Assembly (NCBI RefSeq): GCF_019599185.1
Contig: NZ_JAIEUL010000005.1
Location: 124,001 to 188,000, forward strand
Direction: 5' to 3'
DNA: 64,000 bases
Origin: Cryobacterium inferilacus
Lineage (GTDB): Bacteria > Actinomycetota > Actinomycetes > Actinomycetales > Microbacteriaceae
Part shown: piece after piece, positions 16,299 through 24,627 of the stretch
Numbering within the stretch: the first letter of the stretch is position 1
Layout: each line of letters begins with the position of its first letter
The notes under the pieces: generated by a model
What the model was told of the DNA's origin: nothing
Databases searched by the model: none
The model's input: the letters and a program-made list of their open reading frames with translations, nothing else
Translations under genes and position numbers: made by a program

Positions 16299-17234
16299 CT
16301 ACGGGTGGATGATGCGGGCCCCGTGCACGGGGCCGGTGGCGTGCACGACGTGCAGGCGGGCGGCGCTCAGAGCCACCTGCAGCTCCAGTCCCGCGTCGGT
16401 GTCCGGCACGAGGAACGCCACCGTGGGCCCTGAGCCGGACAGGATGCCCGCCAGGGCGCCGTTCGCCTCGCCGAGTTCGAGCACCCTGGCCAGGCCGGGA
16501 GCGAGTTGCAGCGCGGGGGCCTGCAGGTCGTTGTGCATGGTGTCGGCCAGCATCGCCGGGTCGCCGGCGCGCAGGGCCTGCAGCACGTTGGCGTCCACGG
16601 TCGGCTGCACCTGCGCGGGAAAGATGTCCTGGGCGTGCCGGGTGCGGTGGCGGTCGAGCTCGCTGTACACCGAGGGCGTCGACATACCGAATTCGGCCAG
16701 GGCGAGCACCCAGTGGAAGGTGCCCTTGGCCAGCGCCGGGCTGAGCTGGTCGCCGCGGCCGGTGCCGATGGCGGTGCCGCCGGTGACCGCGAACGGCACG
16801 TCGGCGCCGAGGGTCGCCCCGATCCGCAGCAGCTCCTCTTTGCTCACGTCGGTGCCCCAGAGCGCGTCACAGGCCAGCAGCGTGGCCGCGGCATCCGCCG
16901 ACCCGCCGCCCATGCCGCCGGCGATGGGCACGTTCTTCTCGATCTCGAGGTGCACACCCCCGGTGTACCCGGTGGCAGCGGCGAGGGCGCGGGCCGCCTT
17001 GATGGCGAGGTTGCTCTCGCCGACGGCCAGCCCGGAGGTGTCGATGGAGCCGGTGAATCCGACGCTGAAGCCCTCGGCGGCTGAGGCGCGCACGTCTTCG
17101 TAGAGCGACACCGCCTGGAAGGCGGTGGCGAGGTCGTGGTAACCGTCATCCATCACGGCGCCCACCTTGAGGAAGACGTTGATCTTGCCTGGTGCCCTCG
17201 TATGCACAACAGCTGAGGTCGCCGTGTCGGTCAT
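16299..17234 (-). CDS. ispE: 4-diphosphocytidyl-2-C-methyl-D-erythritol kinase
   Basis: A 311-residue GHMP kinase of the MEP isoprenoid pathway that phosphorylates CDP-methylerythritol. [21 protein letters not shown] at the N-terminus, the ATP loop [21 protein letters not shown] near 107-127, and [14 protein letters not shown] near 270 are all present. The gene starts nine bases after the rsmA stop. This rsmA-ispE order is standard in actinobacteria. It makes precursors for menaquinone, carotenoids and polyprenyl lipids. Confidence 0.96.
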   Translation of the reverse strand: MTDTATSAVVHTRAPGKINVFLKVGAVMDDGYHDLATAFQAVSLYEDVRASAAEGFSVGFTGSIDTSGLAVGESNLAIKAARALAAATGYTGGVHLEIEKNVPIAGGMGGGSADAAATLLACDALWGTDVSKEELLRIGATLGADVPFAVTGGTAIGTGRGDQLSPALAKGTFHWVLALAEFGMSTPSVYSELDRHRTRHAQDIFPAQVQPTVDANVLQALRAGDPAMLADTMHNDLQAPALQLAPGLARVLELGEANGALAGILSGSGPTVAFLVPDTDAGLELQVALSAARLHVVHATGPVHGARIIHP

Positions 17235-17243
17235 ACGTCTAAC

Positions 17244-18122
17244 CTAGGCCAGCCAGGCGCGGGCGATGGCCAGGAAGTGGTCGACCGTGAGCTGTTCGCC
17301 GCGTTCGGTGGGGTCGATGCCGGCTCTGACGAGCACCGCGGTGGCCTGCGCCGAGTCGCCGAGCACACCAGACAGCGACTGGCGCAGCATCTTGCGGCGC
17401 TGCTGGAACGCGCCGTCCACGAGTGCGAAGGTGGCCAGACGGAGTTCTTCCGACTCGAGCTCTTCGGCCCTTCGTTCGAACGCGATGAGGATGGAGTCGA
17501 CGTTCGGGACCGGCCAGAACACCTGGCGGCTCACCTTGCCCGCGGTGCGGAACGTGCCGTACCAGGCGGCCTTGACGCTGGGACTGCCGTAGATCTTCGA
17601 CCCCGGCGCCGCGGCGAGGCGTTCGCCGACCTCGGCCTGCACCATGACGACACCGGTGCGGATCGAGGCGAAGTGCTCGAGCAGGTGCAGCAGCACGGGC
17701 ACCGAGACGTTGTACGGCAGGTTCGCCACCAGACGGGTGGGCTCGCCGGGCAGTTCGGCGATCTTCAGCGCGTCGGCACGGATGACCGTGAGCAACGCGC
17801 CCGGCTGCATCAGCTGCACGGTCAGCGGCAGCTGCTCGGCGAGGCGGTCATCGATCTCCACGGCCACGACCGCTGCGCCCACCTCGAGGATCCCCAGGGT
17901 GAGCGAGCCCAGTCCTGGGCCCACCTCCACGACGGTCTCCCCGGGCTTCACGGCGGCGACCTTCACGATCCGGCGCACGGTGTTGCCGTCGAGAAGGAAG
18001 TTCTGGCCGAGCTTCTTGGTCGGGTTCACCCCGAGCATCTCGGCGAGGTCGCGGATCTCGGCGGGGCCGAGCAGGGTCGGTGCGGCGGGTTGCTGGGCAG
18101 GTGTGTGGGCAGAGTCGGTCAT
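17244..18122 (-). CDS. rsmA: 16S rRNA (adenine1518-N6/adenine1519-N6)-dimethyltransferase
   Basis: 292 residues. The sequence starts MTDSAHTPAQQ, and KKLGQNFLLDGNTVRRIV leads into the SAM-binding VVEVGPGLGSLTLGIL, VAVEIDDRL and catalytic NLPYNVSVPVLLHLL. It dimethylates two adenines near the 3' end of 16S rRNA. The ATG overlaps the tatD stop by four bases, so no gene lies between them; in Mycobacterium an rpfB gene sits at that position. Confidence 0.96.
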   Translation of the reverse strand: MTDSAHTPAQQPAAPTLLGPAEIRDLAEMLGVNPTKKLGQNFLLDGNTVRRIVKVAAVKPGETVVEVGPGLGSLTLGILEVGAAVVAVEIDDRLAEQLPLTVQLMQPGALLTVIRADALKIAELPGEPTRLVANLPYNVSVPVLLHLLEHFASIRTGVVMVQAEVGERLAAAPGSKIYGSPSVKAAWYGTFRTAGKVSRQVFWPVPNVDSILIAFERRAEELESEELRLATFALVDGAFQQRRKMLRQSLSGVLGDSAQATAVLVRAGIDPTERGEQLTVDHFLAIARAWLA

Positions 18123-19090
18123 GCGAGGCCTCCGGCCGGGCTGATGCGGGGGTCGGTGTGGGCGTCGGGTACCAGCACGGGGTGGGCGTCCCATCGGCCG
18201 TAGACGAGTTCGGTGTTCGAGGTGATCTGGGCGGCGAGCAGCGAGACATCCGTCTGCAGGTGATCGGCCATGGCCCGCAGGGTGTGCGGCAGCAGGTAGG
18301 GCGCGTTGGGCCGGCCGCGGTGCGGCGTCGGGGTGAGGTACGGCGCGTCGGTCTCCACCAGCAGCAGGGCACGCGGGGCCACGTCGAGGGCTTCGCGCAG
18401 GGTGGCGGCGTTCTTGAACGAGACCGGGCCGGCGAACGACATGTACCAGCCCTGGTCGGCGCACAGCCTGGCCAGTTCGGCGCCGCCGGAGAAGCAGTGG
18501 AAGACGGTGCGCTCTGGCGCGCCGACCCGCAGCAGGGTTTCGACGACCTCGTCGTGGGCGTCACGGTCGTGGATCTGCAGAGCGAGGCCGTGCCGCTTGG
18601 CGATCTCGATGTGTGCCTCGAAGGAGCGGAACTGCGCGGCCCGGCCGTCGAGGGCGGTGCGATAGAAGTCCAGTCCGGTCTCACCGATCGCGACCACCCG
18701 GTCATGCCCGGCGAGCTCGTCGATCACCGCGAGGGCGTCGTCGAGGGTGCCGGCGGTTTCGAGGTCTGGCGTGTCGTTGGGGTGGATGGCGACGGCGGCG
18801 AGCATCCGCGGTTCCCGTGCGGCCATCTCGGCCGACCAGCGGGAGGTGGCCACGTCGGTGCCCACCTGGATGACACCGCGCACGCCCACGCTGCTGGCGA
18901 GGTCGAGCTGCTCGGTGACCGAGAGCGGGGTGATACCGTCGCCTCGTCCTGAGCCTGTCGAGGGGTCCAAGTGGGTGTGGTTGTCGTAGACGCCAACAAC
19001 CAGCGGCACCGGGGTGGGCGGGTAGACCAGGTCACGGCCCGCCGTCGCCTCTCGGGCGCGGATGTGTGCTGCGGCGGCGTCGTTAGCCAA
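18119..19090 (-). CDS. tatD: TatD family metal-dependent hydrolase
   Basis: 323 residues from a TTG that overlaps the metG stop, suggesting coupled translation. Metal ligands are visible: DNHTHLD, GETGLDFYR, QIHDRDAHDE, FHCFSGG, and VETDAPYLTP. The family acts as 3'-5' DNA exonuclease or deoxyribonuclease. Just after HTHLD the frame contains PSTGSGRG, encoded by a 22-base copy of the dispersed CGACAGGCTCAGGACGA repeat; normal relatives have no such insert here, and the active-site residues are kept. An N-terminal extension of about 30 residues precedes the core. Confidence 0.93.
   Translation of the reverse strand: MANDAAAAHIRAREATAGRDLVYPPTPVPLVVGVYDNHTHLDPSTGSGRGDGITPLSVTEQLDLASSVGVRGVIQVGTDVATSRWSAEMAAREPRMLAAVAIHPNDTPDLETAGTLDDALAVIDELAGHDRVVAIGETGLDFYRTALDGRAAQFRSFEAHIEIAKRHGLALQIHDRDAHDEVVETLLRVGAPERTVFHCFSGGAELARLCADQGWYMSFAGPVSFKNAATLREALDVAPRALLLVETDAPYLTPTPHRGRPNAPYLLPHTLRAMADHLQTDVSLLAAQITSNTELVYGRWDAHPVLVPDAHTDPRISPAGGLA
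18944..18965 (-). repeat. Dispersed CGACAGGCTCAGGACGA-type repeat inside tatD
   Basis: Read leftwards: CCCCTCGACAGGCTCAGGAC. This short sequence is widely scattered in many bacterial genomes, normally between genes. Here it is read in frame as PSTGSGRG. Confidence 0.75.
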
Positions 19091-20645
19091 CCGTGGCCTC
19101 GATGCGCGGGAACAGGGCGGCCAGCGGCGACACGTGGGTGCCTCCGGTCCACTCCCAGGCGCGGTCGATGCGGGCCTCTTCGACCAGGCCGGTTCCGCCC
19201 AGGGCGGCCCAGAGCGTCGCGGTGGCCTGCGGGGTCACGGGCGAGAGCAGCACGGCGAGGGTGCCGAGGCCCCGCACCACGGTGTGCAGCACGGTCTCCA
19301 GGCGTTCCCGGTCGTCGGGGTTCTTGGCCAGCGCCCAGGGCTCCTGCACGGTGATGTAGCCGTTGAGGTCGTCGACGAGTTCCCACACGGATGCGAGGGC
19401 CTCGTGCAGCGCGAACCTGTCGATGGCCTCGCCGGCGGCTTCGGTGACCCGGATCGCGGTTTCGCGGATGGCCGTATCCGCATCGGTGGGGGTGCCGCCG
19501 GCGGGGATCTCGCCGTCGCAATAGCGCACGACCATGGCGATGACGCGGGAGGCCAGGTTGCCGAAGCCGTTGGCGAGCTCGGACTGGTAGCGGGCGGACA
19601 GGTCCTCCCAGGAGAACGAGCCGTCCTGGCCGAAGCTGATGGCGCGCATGAAGTAGTAGCGGAAGGTGTCGGAGCCGAAGACGTCGGTGATCTGGTTGGG
19701 AGCGATGCCGGTGAGCTTGGACTTGCTCATCTTCTCGCCGCCGACGAGCAGCCAACCGTGGCCGAAGACCCTGGCGGGAACGGGGAGTCCTGCGGCCAGG
19801 AGCATGGCCGGCCAGATCACCGCGTGGAAGCGCAGGATGTCCTTGCCGACGATGTGCGTGGCCGGCCAGAGCCGGCTGAACTTCTCATCGTCCTGGCCGT
19901 AGCCGGCGGCGGTGATGTAGTTGAGCAGAGCGTCGAACCAGACGTAGACGACGTGGCTGTCGTCCCACGGCACCTTGATGCCCCAGTCGAAGCTCGACCG
20001 GGAGATCGACAGGTCGCTCAGGCCCTGCTTGACGAACGAGATGACCTCGTTGCGGGCGGACTCGGGCTGGATGAAGGTGGGGTCGGCCTCGTAGAGGGCG
20101 AGCAGCTGGTCGGTGAAGGTGCTCATGCGGAAGAAGTAGTTCTTCTCGTGCAGCAGCTCGACCGGGATGGAGTGGATGGCGCAGACCTGCTGGCCGATGA
20201 ATTCACCGGTGCCCTCGACGAGGTCACCCGGCTGCTTGTACTCCTCACAACCCACGCAGTAGAAGCCCTCGTACTCGCCGGTGTAGATGTGGCCGGCGTC
20301 GAAGAGGTGCTGCAGGAACTTCTGTGCGTTCTCTTCGTGGCGCACGTCGGTGGTGCGGATGAAGTCGTCGTTGCGGATGTCAACGGTCTCCAGCAGCGGC
20401 TTCCACGCGGTCTCGACCAGACGGTCGGCCCATTCCTTGGGCGTGACGCCGTTGGCGGTGGCGGTGCGCAGGATCTTCTGACCGTGCTCGTCCGTGCCGG
20501 TGAGCAGCCAGGCGTCCTCTCCGCGCTGGCGGTGCCAGCGGGCAAGCACGTCCGCGGCCACCTCCGTGTAGGCGTGCCCGATGTGCGGGACATCATTCAC
20601 GTAAAAAATGGGCGTGGTGATGTAAAAAGAAGAACCGTCGGACAT
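19083..20645 (-). CDS. metG: Methionyl-tRNA synthetase
   Basis: A 520-residue class I synthetase. The HIGH motif appears as VPHIGHAYTEV near residue 20, and KMSKSKLTGIAPNQI near 305. The C-terminal anticodon-binding helical domain ends near residue 515 without the extra EMAP-type tRNA-binding domain found in some bacteria. A CVGCEEYK pair of cysteines marks part of the knuckle insertion. It charges tRNA-Met and fMet. It is followed directly by tatD and preceded by rsmI. Confidence 0.97.
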   Translation of the reverse strand: MSDGSSFYITTPIFYVNDVPHIGHAYTEVAADVLARWHRQRGEDAWLLTGTDEHGQKILRTATANGVTPKEWADRLVETAWKPLLETVDIRNDDFIRTTDVRHEENAQKFLQHLFDAGHIYTGEYEGFYCVGCEEYKQPGDLVEGTGEFIGQQVCAIHSIPVELLHEKNYFFRMSTFTDQLLALYEADPTFIQPESARNEVISFVKQGLSDLSISRSSFDWGIKVPWDDSHVVYVWFDALLNYITAAGYGQDDEKFSRLWPATHIVGKDILRFHAVIWPAMLLAAGLPVPARVFGHGWLLVGGEKMSKSKLTGIAPNQITDVFGSDTFRYYFMRAISFGQDGSFSWEDLSARYQSELANGFGNLASRVIAMVVRYCDGEIPAGGTPTDADTAIRETAIRVTEAAGEAIDRFALHEALASVWELVDDLNGYITVQEPWALAKNPDDRERLETVLHTVVRGLGTLAVLLSPVTPQATATLWAALGGTGLVEEARIDRAWEWTGGTHVSPLAALFPRIEATVG

Positions 20646-20724
20646 GCTTTCATCTTATGGGGACCTGCCTGACCCGCCGACCCTGTTACGCCCCGCGCCC
20701 GGGGCCGGTCAGGGCCGGGGCCGG

Positions 20725-21600
20725 TCAGGGCAGGGGCAGCTCGGGCTGGGGAACGGCCTTCTGCCGTGTCCCGCCGGTTCCGGCGGCCTTGCCGGTGAGC
20801 GCAGCTTCGTACAGATCGCGCTTGCCCAGTCCTGAGGCGGCGGACACGTCGGCCGCGGCGTCCTTGAGCCGGGCTCCGGCCGCGACCAGGGCCAGGACCT
20901 CCTCGACACCGGTGGCCAGGTCGAGCACCCGAGCGGTGGCCCCGGCGACGACGATGCAGATCTCGCCGCGTACCCCGCCGGCTGCCCACTCGGCCAGTTC
21001 GGCGGCGGTGCCCCGCTTGACCTCTTCGTAGAACTTGGTCAGTTCGCGGCAGACCACGACCCGACGGTCCGCACCGAGCACGGCGGCGAGGTCGGTGAGC
21101 GAGGCGGCGATCCGGTTGGGCGATTCGAAGAAGACCATGGTGCGGGGTTCGGTGGCCACCTGCCGGAGGGCCTGCATGCGTTCGCCGTGCTTGCGGGGCA
21201 GGAAGCCCTCGAAGGTGAACCTGTCGGTGGGCAGCCCAGAGACGGCCAGCGCGGTGAGCACGGCCGACGGCCCCGGGATGGCGGTGACGGTCACGCCGGC
21301 GGAGATCGCGGCATCCACCAGGTGGAAGCCGGGGTCGGAGACCGTGGGCATGCCGGCGTCGCTGAGCACGAGCAGGTCGGTGTCGCGGGCGAGTTCGACG
21401 AGTTCGGCGGCCTTGCCGCGCTCGTTGTGGTCGTGCAGGGCGATCAGCCGTGGCCGGTTCTCCACCCCCAGGGCCTTGAGCAGGTGCACCGTCACCCGGG
21501 TATCTTCTGCGGCGATGACGGTGCTGGTGCGCAGTGCCTCGATCAGGCGCGCGGAGGCATCCCCGAGGTTGCCGATGGGGGTGGCGGCCAGAATGATCAT
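20725..21600 (-). CDS. rsmI: 16S rRNA (cytidine1402-2'-O)-methyltransferase
   Basis: 291 residues from the ATG at 21600. The N-terminus IILAATPIGNLGDASARLIEAL is diagnostic for RsmI, followed by IAAEDTRVT, LHDHNERGKA, LVLSDAGMPTVSDPG and PGPSAVLTALAVSGLP. It methylates C1402 of 16S rRNA with SAM. A Pro/Leu tail (PQPELPLP) ends the protein. It is first in the leftward cluster rsmI-metG-tatD-rsmA-ispE-ABC-F and divergent from the O-mannosyltransferase, an order shared by many actinobacteria. Confidence 0.95.
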   Translation of the reverse strand: MIILAATPIGNLGDASARLIEALRTSTVIAAEDTRVTVHLLKALGVENRPRLIALHDHNERGKAAELVELARDTDLLVLSDAGMPTVSDPGFHLVDAAISAGVTVTAIPGPSAVLTALAVSGLPTDRFTFEGFLPRKHGERMQALRQVATEPRTMVFFESPNRIAASLTDLAAVLGADRRVVVCRELTKFYEEVKRGTAAELAEWAAGGVRGEICIVVAGATARVLDLATGVEEVLALVAAGARLKDAAADVSAASGLGKRDLYEAALTGKAAGTGGTRQKAVPQPELPLP

Positions 21601-21639
21601 GGTCCCAGTCTCGCAGCAGTCTCCCCCGGCAGCGCTCAC

Positions 21640-21645
21640 TACGAT
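21640..21645 (+). promoter_or_regulatory. -10 box TACGAT, leaderless start of the O-mannosyltransferase
   Basis: TACGAT ends six bases before the GTG at 21652. Confidence 0.5.
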
Positions 21646-21651
21646 GGTGAC

Positions 21652-23244
21652 GTGCTCACCACCCTCCGCGACACCGACCGCGACACGACCCCGTGGTCCG
21701 CCAGGTGGTCTGCCCTCGCCGCTCACCGGTGGGTCCGGTTCGCCGGTCCGGCCCTGGTGCTGCTGTTGGCCGCGATTCTGCGGTTCGTCAACCTCGGACA
21801 CCCGGCGTCGCTGGTCTTCGACGAGACCTTCTATGTGAAGGACGCCTGGAGCCTGTTCAACAACGGGTACGAGTCCACCTGGCCGGATGGTGCCGACGCC
21901 CTGTTCGCCGCCGGGCAGAGCAACATCTTCACCACCTCCGCGTCCTTCGTGGTGCACCCTCCGCTGGGCAAGTGGCTGATCGCTCTCGGCATGGCCGTGT
22001 TCGGCGCCGACAGCCCGTTCGGCTGGCGGGTGATGACGGCGCTGGTCGGCGTGCTCGCCGTGCTGCTGCTGATGCTCATCGCGCAGAAGCTGTTCGGCTC
22101 GATGCTGCTCACCACGATCGCCGGTTTCCTGTTCGCCATCGACGGCAACGCCATCGTGATGAGCCGGGTGGCGCTTCTCGACAACTACGTCATGTTCTTC
22201 ACCCTGCTCGGTTTCGGCGCCGTGCTGATGGACAGGGACCACCACCGGAAACGGCTGGGCGCCTGGCTGGCGGAGAGCAGGGATAATGAGGTCGACTCCA
22301 CCTGGGGTCCTGCCCTGTGGTGGCGGCCCTGGGTAATCGCCGCCGGCCTGGCCTTCGGGTTGGCCTGCTCGGTGAAGTGGTCAGGTGCCTACTTCCTCGC
22401 CGCGTTCGGCATCTACCTCGTCGTCGTCGACGCGCTCGCCCGCCGCCGGGCCGGACTGCCGTTCTGGATCAGCGGCGCGATCCTCAAACAGGGGCCGGTG
22501 ACCTTCCTGCTGCTGGTGCCGGTGGCCGTGCTGACGTTCCTCGTGTCGTGGACGGGCTGGTTCGTCACCCGGGGCGGGTACAGTCGTGACTTCGCCGATC
22601 AGGCCGGCCAGGCCTGGACGGGCGCGCTGGCCTGGGTGCCGCACGCCCTGCAGAGTTTCTGGCACTACCAGAGCGCCGCATACGGCTATCACGTCGGGCT
22701 CGTCACGCCGCATCCGTACCAGGCGAACCCGCTCACCTGGCTGTTCCTGACCCGGCCGACCAGCATGTACTACCAGGGCAGCTCGCTCGGCGAGAACGGA
22801 TGCGCGTACGCGACCTGCTCGGAGGCCATCACCGGCATCGCCAATCCGATCATCTGGTGGGCGGCGACCGCAGCCATCCCCTATCTGGTCTACCGTCTCG
22901 TGCGCTACCGCGAGTGGCGCGTCGGGCTGATCCTGGTGGGCATGGTCGCCGGTTACCTGCCCTGGCTGGCGTACCTGAACCGCACCGTCTTCCAGTTCTA
23001 CACGATCGCCTTCCAGCCCTACCTGATCCTCGGACTCACCCTGGTGATCGGGCTGTTGCTGGGTATCGGCGGGCGCGCGCCTCGCGCCGAAACCGGCGAG
23101 GGCTCCACCGTCGGGCTCATCGTCGTCGTGGCGTTTCTGAGCATTGCCACCCTGGTGAGCGCCTTCTTCCTGCCGCTGTGGACCGGCACCCAGGTACCGT
23201 TCGCCTTCTGGCAGATGCACATCTGGCTGCCGAGCTGGCGCTGA
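21652..23244 (+). CDS. Polyprenol-phosphate-mannose:protein mannosyltransferase (PMT family)
   Basis: 530 residues, about 10-11 membrane segments. The first extracytoplasmic loop has the catalytic Asp-Glu pair in ASLVFDETFYVKDAWS, followed by FVVHPPLGKWLIALGMAVFG, as in bacterial Pmt. It moves mannose from polyprenyl phosphate to Ser/Thr of exported proteins at the outer face of the membrane. GTG 21652 is chosen because a -10-like box sits six bases before it. It is divergent from rsmI, matching the Mycobacterium order. Confidence 0.92.
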   Translation: MLTTLRDTDRDTTPWSARWSALAAHRWVRFAGPALVLLLAAILRFVNLGHPASLVFDETFYVKDAWSLFNNGYESTWPDGADALFAAGQSNIFTTSASFVVHPPLGKWLIALGMAVFGADSPFGWRVMTALVGVLAVLLLMLIAQKLFGSMLLTTIAGFLFAIDGNAIVMSRVALLDNYVMFFTLLGFGAVLMDRDHHRKRLGAWLAESRDNEVDSTWGPALWWRPWVIAAGLAFGLACSVKWSGAYFLAAFGIYLVVVDALARRRAGLPFWISGAILKQGPVTFLLLVPVAVLTFLVSWTGWFVTRGGYSRDFADQAGQAWTGALAWVPHALQSFWHYQSAAYGYHVGLVTPHPYQANPLTWLFLTRPTSMYYQGSSLGENGCAYATCSEAITGIANPIIWWAATAAIPYLVYRLVRYREWRVGLILVGMVAGYLPWLAYLNRTVFQFYTIAFQPYLILGLTLVIGLLLGIGGRAPRAETGEGSTVGLIVVVAFLSIATLVSAFFLPLWTGTQVPFAFWQMHIWLPSWR

Positions 23245-23434
23245 CCAGCACTTTCGCTAATATTGCAGGGCGTGCATACATTCCGATATATGCTGAAATT
23301 GGAATACATCCCCTGTTAAAGGGGTGTGAATTCCCGGCGAAATCGGGGCCGCGACCCGTAGGATATCCGTTATCTGCTTGACGAGTGTTTGCTCTACAAC
23401 CGACTGAGAAGTCCAGATACAAACCAAAGGCCTC
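23245..23434 (+). promoter_or_regulatory. Long AT-richer leader of the desaturase gene
   Basis: A 190-base gap with composition unlike its neighbours. TTGCAG (23263-23268) and TATATG (23287-23292), 18 apart, form a plausible promoter. Downstream are CCCC/GGGG arms (23310-23313, 23321-23324). CGGG at 23344-23347 can pair with CCCG on either side (23333-23336 or 23355-23358), giving exclusive hairpins. Such a leader might make desaturase expression temperature- or ligand-sensitive. The function is inference. Confidence 0.4.
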
Positions 23435-24535
23435 ATGTCGGAAGCATCTGCCGCACCCACGGTGCGTATTGTCCGCACTCGCAAGGGTGGCGACTCCAAG
23501 AACCCCACCACCGAGTACTCCGCTCTGCTGCACACCGTGCGCAACCTCGGGTTGCTCGGCCGCCGCACCGGCTTCTACTGGGGTGTCTTCGCCGCCCTCG
23601 TGCTGATCACGGTCGGCCTCGGCGTCGGCTTCGTGCTGCTCGGTGACTCCTGGTACCAGCTGATCATCGCCGGCGTGCTCGGCATCATCCTCACCCAGTT
23701 CGCCTTCCTCGCCCACGAGGCCTCGCACCGTCAGGTCTTCGAGTCCGGGCCCGCCAACGACCGGGCCGGCCGCATCCTCGCCAACCTCTTCGTGGGCATC
23801 AGCTACGCCTGGTGGATGACCAAGCACAGCCGGCACCACGCCAACCCGAACGTCGTGGGCAAGGACCCCGACATCGAGCCCGACGTGATCCGCTTCAATG
23901 AGAAGGACGCCGCCGAGGTCAACTGGCTCACCTCCTTCATCACCCGCAAGCAGGGCTACCTCTTCTTCCCGCTGCTCACCCTCGAGGGCATCAACCTGCA
24001 CATCCACGGCTTCAAGACCGTGTTCGGCAAGGGCAAGGTCGACAAGCGCTGGCTCGAGATCACCATGCTCACCAGCCGCATCGTGCTCTACTTCGCCGTG
24101 ATCTTCTACTTCCTGCCGCTGGGCATGGCGTTCGCCTTCATCGGCGTGCAGATGGCCGTCTTCGGTGTCTACATGGGCGCCTCGTTCGCGCCCAACCACA
24201 AGGGCATGCCGCAGCTGCCGCACGAGAGCAAGGTCGACTTCCTCCGTCGCCAGGTGCTCACGTCGCGCAACATCCGCGGCGGCACCCTGATGGACACCTT
24301 CATGGGCGGCCTCAACTACCAGGTCGAACACCACCTGTTCCCGAACATGGCCCGCCCGCACCTGAAGAAGGCGCAGGAGATCACCAAGGAATACTGCCAG
24401 TCGAACAAGATCCTCTACACCGAGACCGGCCTGTTCGAGTCCTACGGCATCGTCGTCGCCTACCTCAACAAGGTGGGCCTGGCCGCACGTGACCCGTTCG
24501 ACTGCCCGATGGTGCAGCGCTTCCACCACCGCTGA
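23435..24535 (+). CDS. Membrane fatty acid desaturase
   Basis: A 366-residue acyl-lipid or acyl-CoA desaturase. Three histidine boxes that bind the di-iron centre are intact: HEASHRQ near 96, HSRHHANPN near 132, and NYQVEHHLFPN near 297. Four membrane segments lie in two pairs. It puts a double bond into fatty acyl chains and raises membrane fluidity, useful at low temperature. It is a single gene with its own leader and a strong terminator. Confidence 0.93.
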   Translation: MSEASAAPTVRIVRTRKGGDSKNPTTEYSALLHTVRNLGLLGRRTGFYWGVFAALVLITVGLGVGFVLLGDSWYQLIIAGVLGIILTQFAFLAHEASHRQVFESGPANDRAGRILANLFVGISYAWWMTKHSRHHANPNVVGKDPDIEPDVIRFNEKDAAEVNWLTSFITRKQGYLFFPLLTLEGINLHIHGFKTVFGKGKVDKRWLEITMLTSRIVLYFAVIFYFLPLGMAFAFIGVQMAVFGVYMGASFAPNHKGMPQLPHESKVDFLRRQVLTSRNIRGGTLMDTFMGGLNYQVEHHLFPNMARPHLKKAQEITKEYCQSNKILYTETGLFESYGIVVAYLNKVGLAARDPFDCPMVQRFHHR

Positions 24536-24559
24536 CGACAGTCCGCGAACCAAGAGTTC

Positions 24560-24591
24560 AGCCCCTTCCCGTCTCACGGGAGGGGGCTTTC
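24560..24591 (+). terminator. Strong intrinsic terminator after the desaturase gene
   Basis: A 13-bp stem (24560-24572 with 24576-24588, one G-T pair), loop CTC, followed by TTTCCTC. Confidence 0.88.
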
Positions 24592-24627
24592 CTCGTGGTG
24601 CTCGGCCCGATGGGTAGGGTTTACCCC

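Noticed and set aside
23320-23365. FMN riboswitch before the desaturase gene
   Set aside because: GAATTCCCGGCG and CCGCGACCCG recall parts of the RFN element, but the full set of conserved segments is missing and the gene has no flavin link.
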